Assembly (NCBI GenBank): GCA_017544745.1
Contig: JAFYDO010000119.1
Span: 1 to 6,202, forward strand
DNA from: Treponema sp.
GTDB taxonomy: Bacteria; Spirochaetota; Spirochaetia; Treponematales; Treponemataceae
Reading direction: 5' to 3'
DNA length: 6,202 bases
In this document: positions 5,066 through 6,202 of the stretch, one piece after another
Numbering within the stretch: position 1 is the stretch's first letter
Layout of the letters: each line of letters opens with the position of its first letter
Notes under the pieces: generated by a model
What the model saw: the letters and a program-made list of their open reading frames with translations, nothing else
The model's database searches: none
Told to the model about the DNA's origin: nothing
Made by a program: the position numbers and the translations under genes

Positions 5066-6202
5066 TTATTTCATGTAGTTCAATAATGTTGAACTGTACA
5101 TTTTTCCAGCATTGCTGAGTGTTGCCTGATTTGTATAATCCAGCATCTTGAGGTTTGTGATTGCCTCTGTATAGTCAAGGTCACCTTCGCGAGAAATCTG
5201 CTGTGTTACATCAAGTGCTAACTTTGAGCTTCTTGTTGCATTCAACTGAGCTCTTTCATATTCACTGCCAGATTTTGCAAGACGGCTTACAAGACTATTT
5301 ATTCCCTGGTCAAGAACACCAAGTACTCGGCCACCAATTGATTCCTGATCTCCACTCAAAAGAGCGTTACGGAAGGCAATTACTGCATCAAACATTGAAC
5401 CGCCAGAAACTCTTACACCGTCTCCAAGATTATATGGAGGGCGCTGGCTTGAATCCTTTACCATTCCAAGTTCGTTCAAAGCTGTACCTTCTACATCCTG
5501 CAGCCACAGTTGACGTGCATCTGTAGTTTCAAGATTAAGTCCGTTACGGATTGGGTCAAGGCTTGCTTTTACTGCTGCATCACTTTTGTTTATTTTATTT
5601 ATAACTGTATAGATGTTATCGCCTTCGCTTATTTTAATTTCTACACCGTCAATTGAAATAATACTGTCGCTGTTTGCCTGCCACTGTGAAGCGTCTCTGG
5701 CACCAAAAATCTGCTGATTTTCTGCCCAGAAGGTTTTGTTTCCGGCATTGTCATTAATAAGATATTTGTTTTCATCAACTTCAACCTGATTTACATCAAT
5801 GTTTCCGTTGTAGCGTACATTCTGAATAAGAGGAACACCGGAGCCTTCTACATTGCCCATTTCAATATCAAAAGCAGTTGCTTTTGTATTTGTTCCGGCA
5901 AAAATTGATTTACCGTCCGAGTCAATTGCATTTGCATTCTGAACAAGAGCCTTCAAAAGTTCATCAACTTCTGTAGCCATGTTTTTCATATCTTCTTCGT
6001 TGTAGATTCCGTTTGCACCTGTTACTGCAAGCTCGCGTACACGCTGCATAATTTCAAGGGAGTTTTCCATGTACCCTTCTCGTACAGCAAATTCGTCGGA
6101 AAGAGTAAGCGCATTTTTTTCAAAGTTCTTTACGCGTCCAAGATAAGACTGATAGCGTACCAGATGTCCTGCTGCAATTGGATCATCGCGCAGGTTGAGC
6201 AG
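5066..6202 (-). CDS. flgL: Flagellar hook-associated protein 3 (hook-filament junction FlgL), 5' end off the window
   Basis: FlgL joins the hook (through FlgK) to the flagellin filament. The frame stays open to the right edge. The residues before the Met encoded at 6070 are clearly FlgL (NLRDDPIAAGHLVRYQSYL), so that Met is internal; 378 residues are visible and perhaps 35-45 are missing. Visible residues 1-130 are the flagellin-like N-terminal helical region (SLEIMQRVRELAVTGANG). About 180-247 matches the flagellin hook IN motif (IISIDGVEIKISEGDNIYTV, later LWLQDVEGTALNELGM). The last 85 residues are the C-terminal helix typical of the flagellin family (EAITNLKMLDYTNQATLSNA), ending LLNYMK. 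It is the first visible gene of the flgL-fliW-csrA operon; flgK probably lies upstream, off the window, as in other spirochaetes. No promoter for this operon is in view. Confidence 0.95.
   Translation of the reverse strand: MLNLRDDPIAAGHLVRYQSYLGRVKNFEKNALTLSDEFAVREGYMENSLEIMQRVRELAVTGANGIYNEEDMKNMATEVDELLKALVQNANAIDSDGKSIFAGTNTKATAFDIEMGNVEGSGVPLIQNVRYNGNIDVNQVEVDENKYLINDNAGNKTFWAENQQIFGARDASQWQANSDSIISIDGVEIKISEGDNIYTVINKINKSDAAVKASLDPIRNGLNLETTDARQLWLQDVEGTALNELGMVKDSSQRPPYNLGDGVRVSGGSMFDAVIAFRNALLSGDQESIGGRVLGVLDQGINSLVSRLAKSGSEYERAQLNATRSSKLALDVTQQISREGDLDYTEAITNLKMLDYTNQATLSNAGKMYSSTLLNYMK

Noticed and set aside
6068..6070. Met encoded at 6070 as the start of flgL.
   Set aside because: In-frame sequence upstream encodes conserved FlgL residues (RDDPIAAGH) up to the window edge.
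1..6202. Search by eye for CRISPR arrays, insertion sequences, tRNA genes and long direct repeats.
   Set aside because: Gaps between genes are at most 47 nt and none of these was seen; there is no room for an unseen accessory system between the genes.

Overview
The window reads as a chromosomal segment of a spirochaete, most likely a Treponema or close relative. Three things point there: a large FliD with extra sequence ahead of its C-terminal domain, the order flgL-fliW-csrA, and protein sequences that resemble treponemal versions by eye. Base composition is AT-rich and even throughout. I see no insertion sequence, phage gene, CRISPR array, tRNA or rRNA. The species cannot be named from this alone.

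Layout. Positions 1-2950 (+) carry the 3' part of fliD (hook-filament cap), a 197-aa protein of unknown function, and a membrane-anchored PilZ (c-di-GMP receptor-like) protein, with gaps of 10 and 18 nt. A 47-nt gap with a consensus -10 hexamer follows. Positions 2998-4366 (+) hold a tight, overlapping trio: an 87-aa protein of unknown function, tsaE (TTG start) and tsaB, the last two for the tRNA t6A modification. From the other side, positions 6202-4356 (-) hold flgL (5' end off the window), fliW and csrA. The two blocks converge, and the tsaB and csrA coding ends overlap by 11 bp.

How they work together. FliD caps the filament, FlgL is the hook-filament junction protein, and FliW and CsrA form the known switch linking flagellin level to translation. 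The PilZ protein may add second-messenger input to motility. The t6A genes are housekeeping genes lying between the two flagellar blocks.

The most notable signal is not a gene. It is a long stem-loop plus a U9 tract on the minus strand at 4269-4316, with the geometry of an intrinsic terminator for the flgL-fliW-csrA transcript but lying wholly inside the tsaB coding sequence. Its three G-U pairs are pairable only in the minus-strand RNA, which gives it a direction. Other points of interest are the near-leaderless promoter before the 87-aa gene, the unknown gene in the usual flagellar-chaperone position behind fliD, and the altered Walker A loop of TsaE. I found no evidence of a wholly new multi-gene system.
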